Shown piece by piece: positions 40,001 through 46,575 of a DNA stretch of 64,000 nucleotides; the stretch's first letter is position 1, and each line of letters starts with the position of its first letter. The stretch is taken from contig JARUPZ010000010.1 of assembly GCA_031213475.1 (NCBI GenBank), positions 9,843,917-9,907,916 on the forward strand, written 5' to 3'. The DNA comes from Nereocystis luetkeana. Taxonomy: Eukaryota; Sar; Phaeophyceae; Laminariales; Laminariaceae. A program made the position numbers and the translations under genes. Below the pieces are notes generated by a model. That model saw only the letters and a program-made list of their open reading frames with translations. It searched no databases and had not been told where the DNA came from.

Positions 40001-41989
40001 GCTCGCTCGCAAAAGGCGTTGTTTTGACTTCGTTGTTTTTTTGTCTGTTTTGCGTCTGTACTTTTTTTTTGTTGTGTTCATGTTTTTTGTGATTGTTGGG
40101 TTGTTGTCGTCGAAGTTCTTGTGTTGCAATTGATGTCCCTGTCGTCTTTTTTATTCTTGTGTATGCCTACGCACTCGTGCATAGTCTTTACGTGTCATTC
40201 ACTTTTTACTTTCGTCCATGTTCACGATGTTGTTTATCTCGTCCCCTGTGCATGGTTATGTTTGTTCCTGGCGTAGCGCCGAGACCCTCCGATTCTGTCT
40301 CTGGCCTACTCGTCTACTGCTTCGTACCAGGTACACAGTATCAGGCCAATTTATAACTAACTTATCCAGGCACACAGTGTCCAGCCCCCTATTTCTTATC
40401 CCCGTCTCCCCCCCCCCGCCCACTCCTTACCGCGGTATTGTGTGTTTCCTTTGTCTGGATAACTACGATACTAGGAACGTGCTTGTACCCACTTAGCACC
40501 TTCGGTCCGATGGCTATATACGGATCAGACTTTCGCGCGGTTGGGGGCATGGCCGATGCTAACAATGGTCGCTGGGGCTACGAGGACACCGCTTTTTTGC
40601 ACAAGGTAAGCTGATTGCTTGGGGGGGGGGGGGGGAGAGAAGGTTCGTCCGTAGGAAAAAGGGAGATGGAAGGGAGGGGGGTGGGTGGAGGGGGGTAGGT
40701 TGGGGGGGGGGTAGTTTCCTTTCCTCACGTATCCTGTTATAACGTTATACTAGTCAGTATTATACCATACCATGGTATACCATGCCTGGTATCTTCCTTT
40801 ACTTCACACCTTTCCTTAACTTTCTTTACCTCACCTCGCGCTAACCTACCCTGTCTTACGATACCCTACCCTACACCTACCCTACCCCACCGTCCTCACA
40901 TTGCCCTGCCCTACCCCTACCCCATGTCTACCCCATCCTACCCTGCCCTACCTTGCCCTACTTTGCTTGCCTTACTTTACTTACCTTACGTTACATTACC
41001 GCACCTCGCGCTACCCTGCCCTACCCTACCCTTCCCTACACCTACCCTACCCCACCATACTCACCTTACCCTTCCCTACCCGCACCCCATGTATATCCTG
41101 CCCTGCTCTACCATACCTTGTATTGCTTTACCAACCTTACCTTGCCTTAGCTTACCTCGCGCTACCCTGCCCTTCCCTACCCTACTCCTACCCTACCCCA
41201 CCATCCTCACCTTTTCCTGCCTTCCCCGTACCCCATGTCTATCGTGCCGTAGCCTACCATTTTTTATTTTATTTATTTTTTTCAATCACCACTTCCACTT
41301 TCCAGCCTATCTCGTAGGAGGTTTTACCCTCGACGACCTTCTGGACAAGCCGTGGTCACATGTGTCTACCCTTCTGCCCCCCGGTACGTGCCTTTATTTT
41401 TTGTCGCGCATAGGGTTCAGCATTCCCACGGCTCGTCGATTTTCATCGAGTGTAACTAGCTCATGCTCTCGCGCTTTCCGCTAATCAATTTCTTTCATGC
41501 AAGAAAAAACCCTTACGAGCATGCACTCGGTGGGACTTGAACCCACGAAATTGATCTTGGTAGGCACGCGGACCACCCAAGCCACCGGGGACGCATACCT
41601 TGCCTTAAATTCACCGAGATTACCTTACATTACCTCACCTCGCCCTACCCTACATGCCCTTCTCTACACCTACCCTACCGCACCATCCTCACCTTAGCCT
41701 GCCCTACCCGTACCCCATGTCTATCCTACCCTACCATACTGGTACCTTTTACCTTACCTTCACCTCATCTCAGGTGATGCTGGGAGACAACCCTCTAGGG
41801 GTGCTTCGCGTCCACCTGCCCGGGCTCGCTCATCGCTGGCACGAGATAACCCCGTGGAAATGCAATGTCTGGGTGTGGGGGGGCGCGCCTTCCCGCAGCA
41901 GTAACATCGACGCTGGAAACCCCGACTGTGGCATGCCGGACATGGAAGAGCCGCCCCCTCAAACCGCCGCGGATGCGCTAGGCGCTTGA
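20628..41989 (+). CDS. Multi-exon gene ending in a CHGN/GT7-like glycosyltransferase domain (reconstructed model)
   Basis: I joined exons by eye using AG acceptors, GT donors and phase. The proposed exons are 20628-20720, 21682-21798, 25385-25506, 26065-26171, 26486-26597, 29181-29323, 30897-31137 (or 31157), 32218-32407, 33395-33522, 33992-35710, 37716-38036, 39053-39266, 40475-40605 and 41774-41989. The last seven keep one open phase for 972 residues plus a stop. The C-terminal third reads as a GT-A fold transferase of the chondroitin GalNAc-transferase/chondroitin synthase superfamily: FIVPV strand, DAD, WGYED and HRWH in the expected order. By family knowledge such enzymes sit in the Golgi and transfer a sugar from a UDP-sugar to a polysaccharide; donor and acceptor cannot be read here. 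The 5' end, a signal anchor and the exact joins 25506/26065 and 31137/32218 remain unresolved, so the upstream exons could belong to a separate gene. Confidence 0.6.
20776..20879. mobile_element. MITE copy 9
   Basis: Full copy, 55 bp after the donor of exon 1. Confidence 0.8.
20984..21262. repeat. FB-D copies 9-11 in a cluster
   Basis: Three diverged copies lie in series (about 20984-21078, 21088-21190 and a left half at 21205-21262), all in the intron between exons 1 and 2. Confidence 0.65.
21682..21798 (+). CDS. Candidate exon 2
   Basis: A long T-rich tract ending in TTTCAG precedes exactly 39 codons, followed by a GTACGG donor; both ends are phase 0. The peptide is Gly-rich (SVGGGTRTGGVIVAGEATE) and then reads ICGVKFEGNKLQLGQQ, a pattern of short alternating hydrophobic strands. 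No family is recognised. The strong polypyrimidine tract and third-position G/C bias make this one of the more convincing 5' exons. Confidence 0.55.
21830..22105 (+). repeat. R4 copy 2
   Basis: Second copy of the AGATCAT-rich repeat, beginning just after the donor of exon 2. A short third fragment is at 20934-20985. Confidence 0.6.
22138..22345 (+). repeat. R3 ACGGGTCGGGTC repeat, copy 1
   Basis: CTTCACGGGTCACGACCCAA and CCGCGGGTCGGGTCAGGAGG occur twice in a row (55-bp duplication), then a mirrored half with CCGATCCGACCTGGCCCGCG. Strongly self-complementary. Confidence 0.7.
22719..22815. mobile_element. MITE copy 10, right end broken
   Basis: Left end and body are intact; after CTATGG the sequence continues CTGGTCCTCCAG instead of TCCCCCGTAA. 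Confidence 0.75.
22816..23244 (+). other. Intronic sequence, nothing recognised
   Basis: Between exons 2 and 3. A 22680-23030 frame spans the broken MITE edge and is probably chance. Confidence 0.45.
23245..23700. repeat. Degenerate ~30-bp array with CAACGGCTCTT core
   Basis: Roughly a dozen units of TTGACCCAACGGCTCTTTT-type sequence, split by FB-D copy 12. Confidence 0.6.
23440..23527. repeat. FB-D copy 12 inside a minisatellite
   Basis: Nearly perfect palindrome; interrupts the CAACGGCTCTT array at 23245-23690. Confidence 0.75.
23701..24454 (+). other. Intronic sequence, nothing recognised
   Basis: Contains a G18 run near 23956 and CACCTGGT/ACCAGGT words near 24296-24316. Confidence 0.45.
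24455..24559. repeat. FB-D copy 13
   Basis: Full copy with a small internal duplication of TTGTC(T/C)CCAA at the loop/right-arm border. Confidence 0.75.
24827..24936. mobile_element. MITE copy 11
   Basis: TA-flanked full copy with a 4-bp TCCT duplication in its right arm. Confidence 0.8.
25052..25151. repeat. FB-D copy 14
   Basis: Full copy, 230 bp before exon 3. Confidence 0.75.
25255..25306 (+). repeat. TG and poly(T) microsatellite
   Basis: TG run followed by 20 or more T, 80 bp ahead of exon 3. Confidence 0.9.
25385..25506 (+). CDS. Candidate exon 3
   Basis: The acceptor is CAACAAAAG and the donor AG|GTGCGT. The 40 codons plus 2 nt start in phase 0, matching exon 2. The peptide includes GGGGPKCKEQLKSAV and GGWHQGQAFYY. 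The Cys and Trp/Tyr residues suggest an extracellular or luminal fold, but I recognise no domain. The phase-2 end does not fit the next candidate exon, so either the donor lies 4 nt further on or a small exon is missing. The intron after it begins with a GGT-rich tract. Confidence 0.45.
25520..25680 (+). repeat. GGT-rich microsatellite
   Basis: Interrupted GGT/TTGG run just after the exon 3 donor; yields glycine-, valine- and proline-rich false frames on both strands. Confidence 0.85.
25738..25822. repeat. FB-D copy 15, right end cut
   Basis: Left arm ACCCTTTTAGGACCGCAGTC is the family's best; the right arm ends at GAGACTGCGGGGTTGAG. Confidence 0.7.
26065..26171 (+). CDS. Candidate exon 4
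   Basis: After a T-rich tract and ACATGAG acceptor the frame reads LTENRSSKVIFCEVFAVEG and continues to an ACCAG|GTACCG donor in phase 2, which fits the single nucleotide needed by the next exon. An earlier donor at 26119 (GAAG|GTAGAG) is possible but would put the next exon in a frame with an early stop. The donor used here lies inside one of the TACCAGGTA words that are scattered over the window. Confidence 0.4.
26486..26597 (+). CDS. Candidate exon 5
   Basis: Acceptor GTGTGGTAG, donor GAG|GTCAGT. After one nucleotide that completes an Arg codon, 37 codons read LSVDRPGRYTVRLTMLFYHND and GDGIVLGLEGLIE. The PGRYTVRL segment is typical of a strand in immunoglobulin-like or related beta-sandwich domains, but this is a pattern impression, not a family assignment. 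It ends phase 0, matching the next exon 2.6 kb downstream. Confidence 0.5.
28315..28390 (+). repeat. 22-bp tandem repeat, three units
   Basis: TCGTTTGCTGTCATAGCTGT-type units at about 28320, 28343 and 28365. Confidence 0.75.
28678..28865 (+). repeat. ~91-bp tandem duplication
   Basis: ACCTACGATGGTACGTACGT through GAGCARGTCGTGGCATTGCTGAC occurs twice, at about 28678 and 28769. Confidence 0.85.
29181..29323 (+). CDS. Candidate exon 6, 3' end tandemly copied
   Basis: Acceptor TTCGACGACAG, 47 codons plus 2 nt, donor AT|GTGAGG. The peptide starts VNLQCVVTQGRVVVPLAKMS and ends DTVALDGEILLVLEG. Alternating hydrophobic residues suggest beta structure. The last 12 nt and the donor are the start of a 59-bp unit repeated three times (29312-29480), giving three equivalent donors. 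If the first donor is not used the frame stops at once (TGA), so this could also be a terminal exon. The phase-2 end fits the exon at 30897. Confidence 0.5.
29312..29485 (+). repeat. 59-bp tandem repeat covering an exon/intron junction
   Basis: GCTCGAGGGCATGTGAGGCA starts at 29312, 29371 and 29430. Each unit contains the exon 6 donor and a TACCTGGTA word. Confidence 0.9.
29486..30896 (+). other. Intron between exons 6 and 7
   Basis: No repeat family recognised. A 172-codon frame at 29921-30439 is hydrophobic but has no splice or family support. Confidence 0.4.
30897..31137 (+). CDS. Candidate exon 7
   Basis: Acceptor CAACCTGCAACAG; the first nucleotide completes an Ile codon from the previous exon, then the frame reads YTCVGLSLVETFFHEEQQLH and a Ser/Gly/Ala-rich tail. 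Two donors are possible: CCG|GTACCG at 31137 (phase 0, fits the next exon) or CG|GTAAGA at 31157 (better consensus, phase 2, needs an extra exon). No recognised domain; it may be a linker between the 5' beta-rich exons and the low-complexity region. Confidence 0.45.
31268..31340. mobile_element. MITE copy 12, left arm missing
   Basis: Only the inner part and right arm remain, ending GGTCCCCCGTTATAG. Confidence 0.65.
31345..32009 (+). other. Intronic sequence, nothing recognised
   Basis: G-rich at 31800-31865; the 263-codon - strand frame here reads through the AACCA microsatellite. Confidence 0.45.
32010..32200. repeat. AACCA/AAACC microsatellite
   Basis: Imperfect at 32010-32120, then perfect AACCA units at about 32140-32185, directly before candidate exon 8. 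Confidence 0.85.
32218..32407 (+). CDS. Candidate exon 8
   Basis: The frame reads ILRRVGKKGTAGGFGGALLP, then Gly/Glu-rich residues, ending NRNRCP with donor CCCAG|GTATAC in phase 1, which matches the 2 nt supplied by the exon at 33395. The acceptor is weak because the upstream DNA is an AACCA microsatellite rather than a pyrimidine tract; starts at 32239 or 32242 would keep the same frame. Composition is disordered-linker-like. Confidence 0.4.
32709..33275 (+). repeat. R2 copy 2
   Basis: Full copy, bounded on the left by a run of 21 C (32709-32729) then TATTATGTATAGGTTGGGTTG, and on the right by ATCTCTCCTATCTAGTACACACCCC. About 540 bp, no coding capacity. Lies in the intron before exon 9. 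Confidence 0.75.
33395..33522 (+). CDS. Exon 9: Ala/Glu-rich helical segment
   Basis: Acceptor TTTTTTCTAG, donor CAG|GTAAGG, both good. The peptide (VKEAGIQEGVSPATATILAA, EALDRAVKEAGGEMVSLEAA) is strongly helix-like with heptad-like Ala/Leu/Val spacing and continues without a break in phase into the next exon (ATISVARSAQALLKARGMPG). The pair of exons gives about 60 residues of amphipathic helix, perhaps a stem or oligomerisation region before the low-complexity stretch. Confidence 0.65.
33992..35710 (+). CDS. Exon 10: large low-complexity exon leading into the glycosyltransferase domain
   Basis: Acceptor CCCCCGCAG after a pyrimidine tract; 573 codons open in phase 0. The first 20 residues finish the helix of exon 9. 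The middle is Gly/Glu/Ala-rich with runs of Glu, Gly, Gln and Ala, and probably disordered. The end reads EIVVDFIVPVGTIHAAVKVG then AYM, which matches the first strand of the CHGN domain, where families carry F-I-V/L-P-L followed by a helix. I choose the ATG|GTACGT donor at 35710 over CCG|GTGGGT at 35668 because it keeps that helix; both are phase 0. Long frames on the opposite strand here are shadows of the G-rich composition. Confidence 0.7.
36100..36505. repeat. Local direct repeat, one copy holding a MITE
   Basis: GTRCWATACASTTCGGRTGC, ATACGACTCTGRTTGGG and CGTTTAGAYGCTA match between 36165-36240 and 36410-36487. Confidence 0.7.
36241..36345. mobile_element. MITE copy 13 with paralogous empty site
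   Basis: Interrupts one copy of a local ~110-bp direct repeat between GATGCTA and ACGTGAAG; the other copy (36395-36505) reads GACGCTAGCGTGAAG without it. TA flanks the element. Confidence 0.8.
36700..36800 (+). repeat. R2 end fragment
   Basis: GGGCCGTAGTTGTATGACCA and CTCGCATCCCTACAATGCCG flanked by G-rich DNA on both sides. Confidence 0.55.
37016..37580 (+). repeat. R2 copy 3
   Basis: Full copy, bounded left by 38 consecutive C (37016-37053) and right by CCTATCGAGTACACCCCCCC. Lies in the intron before exon 11. Confidence 0.75.
37716..38036 (+). CDS. Exon 11: glycosyltransferase domain, first part
   Basis: Acceptor CCTTCCACAG, 107 codons in phase 0, donor GAT|GTGAGT. It starts MERLARGKRCRPLPPSDPLS, has an aromatic segment SPAFWPDRLGSN, a Gly-rich insertion of about 35 residues, and then HFRVVVATEDPRVEALLDDY. 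The last part matches the second core strand and following helix of GT-A glycosyltransferases (hydrophobic strand, then acidic turn and helix). The Gly-rich loop is longer than expected for the family and may be lineage-specific. Confidence 0.7.
38269..38373. mobile_element. MITE copy 14
   Basis: TA-flanked full copy in the intron between exons 11 and 12. Confidence 0.8.
38374..39052 (+). other. Intron before the DXD exon
   Basis: A C/T-rich direct repeat CCCTCCCTCTCTCCGTCCC occurs three times at 38900-39005, ending in the polypyrimidine tract of exon 12. Confidence 0.5.
39053..39266 (+). CDS. Exon 12: glycosyltransferase DXD exon
   Basis: Acceptor TTTGTCAG, donor G|GTAAG, phase 0 to 1. The peptide has FSKASAIQDASAFIPDDHIM, then LVHDADLFPPCGLP. 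In CHGN/GT7-type enzymes the motif R/K-A-x-A-x-x-x-A is followed by a strand ending in DXD, which binds the metal and UDP-sugar; here DAD lies at 39155-39163. The end of the exon (QTVVRGVQTVNLLLPYENQP) matches the following helix and strand. Two decayed copies of its 3' part lie downstream in the intron (about 39535-39690 and 39780-39885). Confidence 0.8.
39330..39770. repeat. ATATCGGAATTC minisatellite
   Basis: Alternating TATCGGAATTCGATATATCG and GGAATTCAATGTATCG units, about 16-18 bp, in two blocks (39340-39510 and 39675-39760) between partial copies of exon 12. Frames through it give an IYRNSMYRNS-type false protein. Confidence 0.8.
39530..39890 (+). pseudogene. Two decayed partial copies of exon 12
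   Basis: 39537-39605 (CCGGACGCCCTTCGACAGAC, then GCCGGCCGTCAACATGATCT) and 39780-39880 (CGGCAGACGGTGGTGAGG, then CCGCCTACCACCGGTAATGG) match the 3' part of exon 12 including its donor. Small indels put both out of frame relative to the real exon. Confidence 0.75.
40475..40605 (+). CDS. Exon 13: glycosyltransferase WGYED exon
   Basis: Acceptor ATACTAG, two nucleotides completing a Gly codon, then 43 codons, donor AAG|GTAAGC. It reads TCLYPLSTFGPMAIYGSDF, RAVGGMADANNG and RWGYEDTAFLHK. G-G-M/F followed by W-G-x-E-D is the hallmark of the acceptor/catalytic loop in chondroitin GalNAc-transferases and beta-1,4-galactosyltransferases; the Glu or Asp is the likely catalytic base by family knowledge. 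WGYED lies at 40573-40587. Confidence 0.8.
40790..41760 (+). repeat. CCTACCCTACC pyrimidine-rich tract
   Basis: Degenerate CCCTACC/TTACC units fill most of the last intron, in two blocks around SINE-B copy 3. The long Pro/Leu/Tyr-rich frames in this stretch come from the repeat. Confidence 0.8.
41300..41598 (-). mobile_element. SINE-B copy 3 in an intron
   Basis: Near full-length reverse copy (CTCGTAGGAGGTTTTACCCT to AAGCCACCGGGGACGC) in the last intron of the glycosyltransferase gene. It sits inside a CCTACCCTACC-rich tract, which resumes directly on its other side. Confidence 0.7.
41774..41989 (+). CDS. Exon 14: glycosyltransferase C-terminus and stop
   Basis: Acceptor CACCTCATCTCAG; 71 codons and TGA. 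The peptide VMLGDNPLGVLRVHLPGLAH continues to RWHEITPWKCNVWVWGG and an acidic/proline-rich tail. P-G-L-x-H-x-W/Y-H is where the family has its second metal-binding His (HRWH at 41831-41842). The protein ends about 50 residues later without the longer tail seen in animal chondroitin synthases. No AATAAA-like signal was identified with confidence in the pyrimidine- and G-rich DNA that follows. Confidence 0.8.
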   Translation: MMLGDNPLGVLRVHLPGLAHRWHEITPWKCNVWVWGGAPSRSSNIDAGNPDCGMPDMEEPPPQTAADALGA

Positions 41990-42077
41990 GTTTTTTTTGT
42001 TTTGTTTTTTGCGGGAGGGGGGGGTGCCTTAACCCCCCCCCCCCTTGGGACTCTACTTCCGAGGAGAAAAAATCAGG

Positions 42078-42268
42078 CCGCTTCACGGGTCATCACCCCA
42101 AGCCGGGTCGGATCACGTTGCGTCGGGCCGCGTCGGGTCGGGTCGGGCCGGGTGAGGTCTGGTCGGGTCAGGAGGTTCACAAATCACCACGGATCGGGTT
42201 CGGTCACCGTTTCTGGACCTGACCCGATCCGAGCGGACCCGCGAGCTTGAACCGGCCTGTAAACGGCC
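42078..42268 (+). repeat. R3 copy 2
   Basis: Same layout (CTTCACGGGTCATCACCCCA ... GACCCGATCCGAGCGGACCC), 90 bp past the glycosyltransferase stop codon. Confidence 0.7.
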
Positions 42269-42949
42269 CTGGAGAAAATGTGGAAAAAATGAGATGGGCG
42301 ATTATGGCATCACCGGCCACACGGAGGATTGTATGGGTATGTAGGGGATAGGGAATGGTCTGAGTGCGGCGGTAGGAGGTGTACGACGCGCAGGGCGTCA
42401 TGGCGATACTTGTACGGCTGGTCGTTTTCCTTCCGCAAAGGTGTTTTTTGTTTCACGACACAATCGCACTTTTCGTTGTCGCTTTTGTTTTTCCTCTGTT
42501 GGTCGCCTATAACCCTGGGGTCCAACAGGAGTCAAGAGAGACAATTTAAGAAAGCGGCGTGTGTTTTCCCCCCGATTTATGTTCATGTCAAGTTGGTGCT
42601 TTTCTACCCTGCCGGTAGCGGGTATAGTCAGAGATGGCTGCGTTTTGGTTGTTTTGGTGCTACGTGTGATACGGCTATCATATCTTTTGAGAAGGAGGGC
42701 AGTATATAGCGCCCAACATGTTTAACACCAACATCCTCCAACCTTTCGCAAAATCTCTGAAAGTTAAGGAGGGCATTATATAACGCCCAACATGTTAGCA
42801 CGAACATCATCCAACCTCTCGCAAAACCTCCGAATTTTTATTTTACGTCATTTTTTTTTTATCTTGCCGTTTCTTCTCGTGCCTTAGCCTTTTTTTTGTG
42901 ACGGTTCCTGTATTATTGTCGTCCCTTTTTCTTCCACCGAGTTTTGCTC
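42269..42949. other. 3' flank of the glycosyltransferase gene
   Basis: A ~75-bp near-duplicate, AGGRGGGCAKTATATARCGCCC with CAACATGTTWRCAC, occurs at about 42692 and 42767. No gene seen. Confidence 0.5.
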
Positions 42950-43162
<213 letters not shown>

Positions 43163-43639
43163 TTCTACTCCCTGGGCGCATTTCCGTTGTATTTTGTTTT
43201 TTCGCGGACATTATGGCCTTTATACCGTGGATGCTCTTGTCGCTCGCAACAATGTCAGGCGGCAATCGTTGCTGTGCCGTGATCTTGGTGGTTTTATTCC
43301 ACTCCAAAATAAATCGAGGGGCAAGGGGGTTATCCCCTTCCTAGCTAGAGGTAAGACCCCCCGCTGACCCAAAAGGCGGCGTTACACCCCTCTAGAACCG
43401 CTCCCACTTTTTTCGAAAAATGAATGGAACCTGTGTAGGTCAAGACCGTTTTCGGCTTTTCCGGTATTTTCGTGACTGTTTTGTTTTTGTCTGTTTTTGT
43501 TATATTTTAGAAGGCGGATTGAGGTTCCATCGCGGGAGTTCGTTTTTGCAATGGCGTGTTTCTGACGAGGGGAGGGGGGGGGGGGGGGGGGGTCCGTGGA
43601 CCGATGGTGACGTGCGTGTGATGTTTTGTTTTGCAACTT

Positions 43640-44350
43640 GTACCGGGTGGTATGCTTGCTTCGGAAGAAGGGATACCGCTATAGCAACAGGACATGGCTA
43701 GAACAACGGGATACCGCATGCCACATGGGATATCGGTGTCATCCAGACTACAATAGTTTTGCACATTGTGCAGAAATAGGATTGCTCCAGAAGAGATCCT
43801 CCGGTATCGCATAGAATACCGGTGTGATGTTTGAGCAGTAGTTTTGCACATTGTGCTGGTGACATGGTTGCTTTGGAAAGGGGTACCGTGGCATCAAATG
43901 GGACACCGGTACCAGTGTGATTTTGACTGCAATAGTTTTGCACATGTGCGGGTTACAGGCTTGCTTCGGAAGCGATCGATACCACGGCATGGGATGGGAT
44001 ACCACGGTATCGCACAGGATTCCGGTGTGATGCTGACTAGTTTTGCACAATGTGCTACTACGAGAGCGATACCGCGGTATCGCATCGGATTCCTGTGGGA
44101 TGTTTACTGGTTTGGCACATTGTGCGGGTGACATGCTTGCTCAGGAAGCGATACCGCGGTATCGAAGGGGATAACGGTCTGATACTGACTACAGTAGTTT
44201 TACCCATTGTGCGGGCTATATGCTTGCCTCGGAAGGTATACCGCGGTATCGCATGGGATACAGGTTTGATATTGACTTCTGCTTATTTCCCACATTGACA
44301 GGCTTGGTTCGGAAGGGATACAGCAGTATCGGACGGGATACCGCGGTATC
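43640..44350. repeat. Degenerate ~90-bp minisatellite with ATACCGCGGTAT palindrome
   Basis: Units contain TTTTGCACATTGTGCGGGTG, ATGCTTGCTTCGGAAG and GATACCGCGGTATCGCATGG; TTTTGCACAT-type anchors lie near 43752, 43838, 43935, 44040, 44110, 44197 and 44286. The frames are not conserved between units. Confidence 0.8.
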
Positions 44351-45533
44351 GCGTCAAAGCGCGCACGCTATATGTACTGTGCATCACTCAAGTGTTGCTG
44401 TATTTGTGTTTAGTTTATTCGAGTGCGCGTTTTAGTGTACAAGCTCGTACGCGTTCGAGCGTGCTCGTCTACTATATACCAGGTGCCTGGTATATGTTTT
44501 TTTCTGGTTTATTATCGTTTTTCATTGTGTTCCCCACCATGCCACATCTTTTTTACACAAATCAGTGACACAAAGCAGTGATTGATCTGATCGGTGTTTT
44601 GGCTCCCACTGCATGCATTTGTGTAGATACATGCACTTCGCATGTCTGCATGCACAGATATGCTGTATGCCTGTCTGTGCCTTCAAGAAGCCGTACGTAC
44701 GCGAAGGCCTGCTCCTGCAGCAGAAGAAACTGCCCTGATAGGGTGGCTTGGAGCAACTGGCTCGTTCCTGGCAAGCGAATCGTAACAACGAGGAAGGTAG
44801 ATTCGAAAGACTGGCTCGTTTTTTTTTGGCGAGCGAGTCGTGACGGCGAGCGCGACGTGGCTGGATGGGGTGCGGTTTGGCATGTGCGCTTGACCTATTG
44901 CAAGACGGCGGGCACAACTAGCAGTATCACACACATACAGTTGCGCTTTAAAAAAAAATGTGCTCGCTAGCTACTGAAGACTTTTGTTTGGTGTTTGCGT
45001 ACTCTGCCCGGGAACATAGTAACCGTTAGAGCTCTAACATGACTGTTCAACTGGGGTTATCTTGCCGACGAGAGTGGTGCGTATTTTTAGAGCAGCGGAA
45101 CTGTTGAAGCCCGTCTGAGTTTTGATTCACATGGTAATAGTTTTGTAGCGACCTGAAAAAAAGAAAAAAAACTAACGGCAAGTGTATGTGTGTGTGTTTT
45201 TGTCAACCTTCTCAATGGTGCAAGCACAAGAGCAAGGTTCTCTTTATGGTGCCGGTAGTGCCGGTAGGGTATGCGCCAACCCAACAACACCGGCGCCATG
45301 GCGGCAACAGGCACTTGCCGCACCGGTCAATCTCATCTTATCTGTGCCAAGCGGTTCCACAGGCAATAGGGGGCAGCCGGCCCCAGGAGGAGCCACTGCT
45401 GCCGTTTGTGCCAAGCGAATTATTTTACAGGCACTGTGTAATATGGGTGGGGGCAGCCCGCATTAAAGAGGGACCCCCACCACTTCCAAGCGTCCCGGGC
45501 TACCGCACTTTCGCCTCTCGTGGTTGGCGCCTT
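44351..45533. other. No gene supported
   Basis: Frames at 44578-44970 and 45186-45644 are open but lack family or splice support. TATACCAGGTGCCTGGTATA at 44474 is a perfect long palindrome built on the TACCAGG word. Confidence 0.45.
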
Positions 45534-45632
45534 ATAAGCCTTGTAGTGCTGCAGTCCCGTTTTGGGGACAAACCACTCGAATCCCACGTGCTTGGGCCCC
45601 CCCAAAACGGGACTGTAGTACTAGAAGGGTTG
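45534..45632. repeat. FB-D copy 16
   Basis: Full copy and the only one right of 26 kb. Confidence 0.75.
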
Positions 45633-45794
45633 GTAGTATTTTAGTTTCGACGTTTTCTCCCCTCTCTTGTCCTGGTGTAATGAACTCGATCGAAGAATAT
45701 CGGAGGGGTTAACTCCTGGTTTGTAGCGGTCTTGTTGTGTGCTCTTCTTGCTCGATTGGCGTTTTCCGTTGTTGGGCAGACCCGCACAACTAGC

Positions 45795-45830
45795 GCAGCT
45801 GCTGCTGCTGCTGCTGCTGCTGCTAACACT
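45795..45830 (+). repeat. GCT microsatellite
   Basis: About nine GCT units; a CAG run of seven units follows at 45952-45975 in the opposite sense. Confidence 0.85.
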
Positions 45831-46082
45831 ACGGCTGTCGCTGCTGGCACCGCCGTGGCTGTTCGTTTATCTTGATCCGCGCGCGTGTACACTGCTGTGT
45901 AGAGGTGTACGCTGGTTTGCACCATGGATTGGCCGCGCGCGTAGCGGTTGCGGTAGCAGCAGCAGCAGCAGCAGTGGTGGGTGTTGCCCAGCGGATGTCT
46001 CTCGCTTTTTTCCAGGTACGTAGCACGGTTTGTTTTTTTGGTTGCTCTACTAAAAAACTAAAAACAAAAAAAAGGCGGGGCA

Positions 46083-46575
46083 CGGAAGGGGGGAGGGGGG
46101 GGGTGTACTCATATAATGTACCTGGTTCTGGTATGGCCGTAGTCGTATGACAAAATGAGGTACACGAAGGGGGGGGCGGGAGGTGTACTCGATGGGAGAT
46201 ATGTACTCGATCTCATGCAATAGCCGTAGTCGTATGAAGCTGTGGAGGGGGGGGGGGATACTCGTTTGTTGCTTGCCTGAGTCATTTTGCCATTGGCCAC
46301 GCATCCCTTTCGAGACGGAGCAGGGGGGGAGGGTACTCGACACTGTGGATGACCGTAGTAGTATGACCATAGACCCTCGCATCCCTAAAATGCCGGGACG
46401 GAGCATGTCGGGGTTTCACCAACCAGGCAGGCATTGCTTGCACCAAGCGCGAATCGCCGTGAGGTGCTCGGCGAGTCGCATGAAGGGTGAGCTGCATCCT
46501 ACTAAAAACCGCTTGTGAGGCGGACTTGCACACAAATGACAGCTTCAATGAGTTGGAGGGGGGGGGGGGTAAATG
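46083..46575 (-). repeat. R2 copy 4, with duplicated ends
   Basis: Reverse R2. The poly(G)+TGTACTCGATRGGAGA end recurs three times (46083-46170, 46170-46255, 46245-46400) before the body, which ends at 46555 against a run of 13 G. Confidence 0.65.

Noticed and set aside
40901-41484. Pro/Leu/Tyr-rich frames of up to 186 codons
   Set aside because: They arise from CCTACCC-type repeats and run into SINE-B copy 3.
20628-41989. SMC-hinge/SMCHD1-like protein
   Set aside because: I first considered this from the VVVATED and beta-rich segments; the DAD, WGYED and HRWH series fits a GT-A glycosyltransferase much better.
45739-46023. Poly-Leu frame as signal peptide or membrane protein
   Set aside because: The Leu run is a GCT microsatellite in the +1 frame; downstream residues include a CAG-run product.
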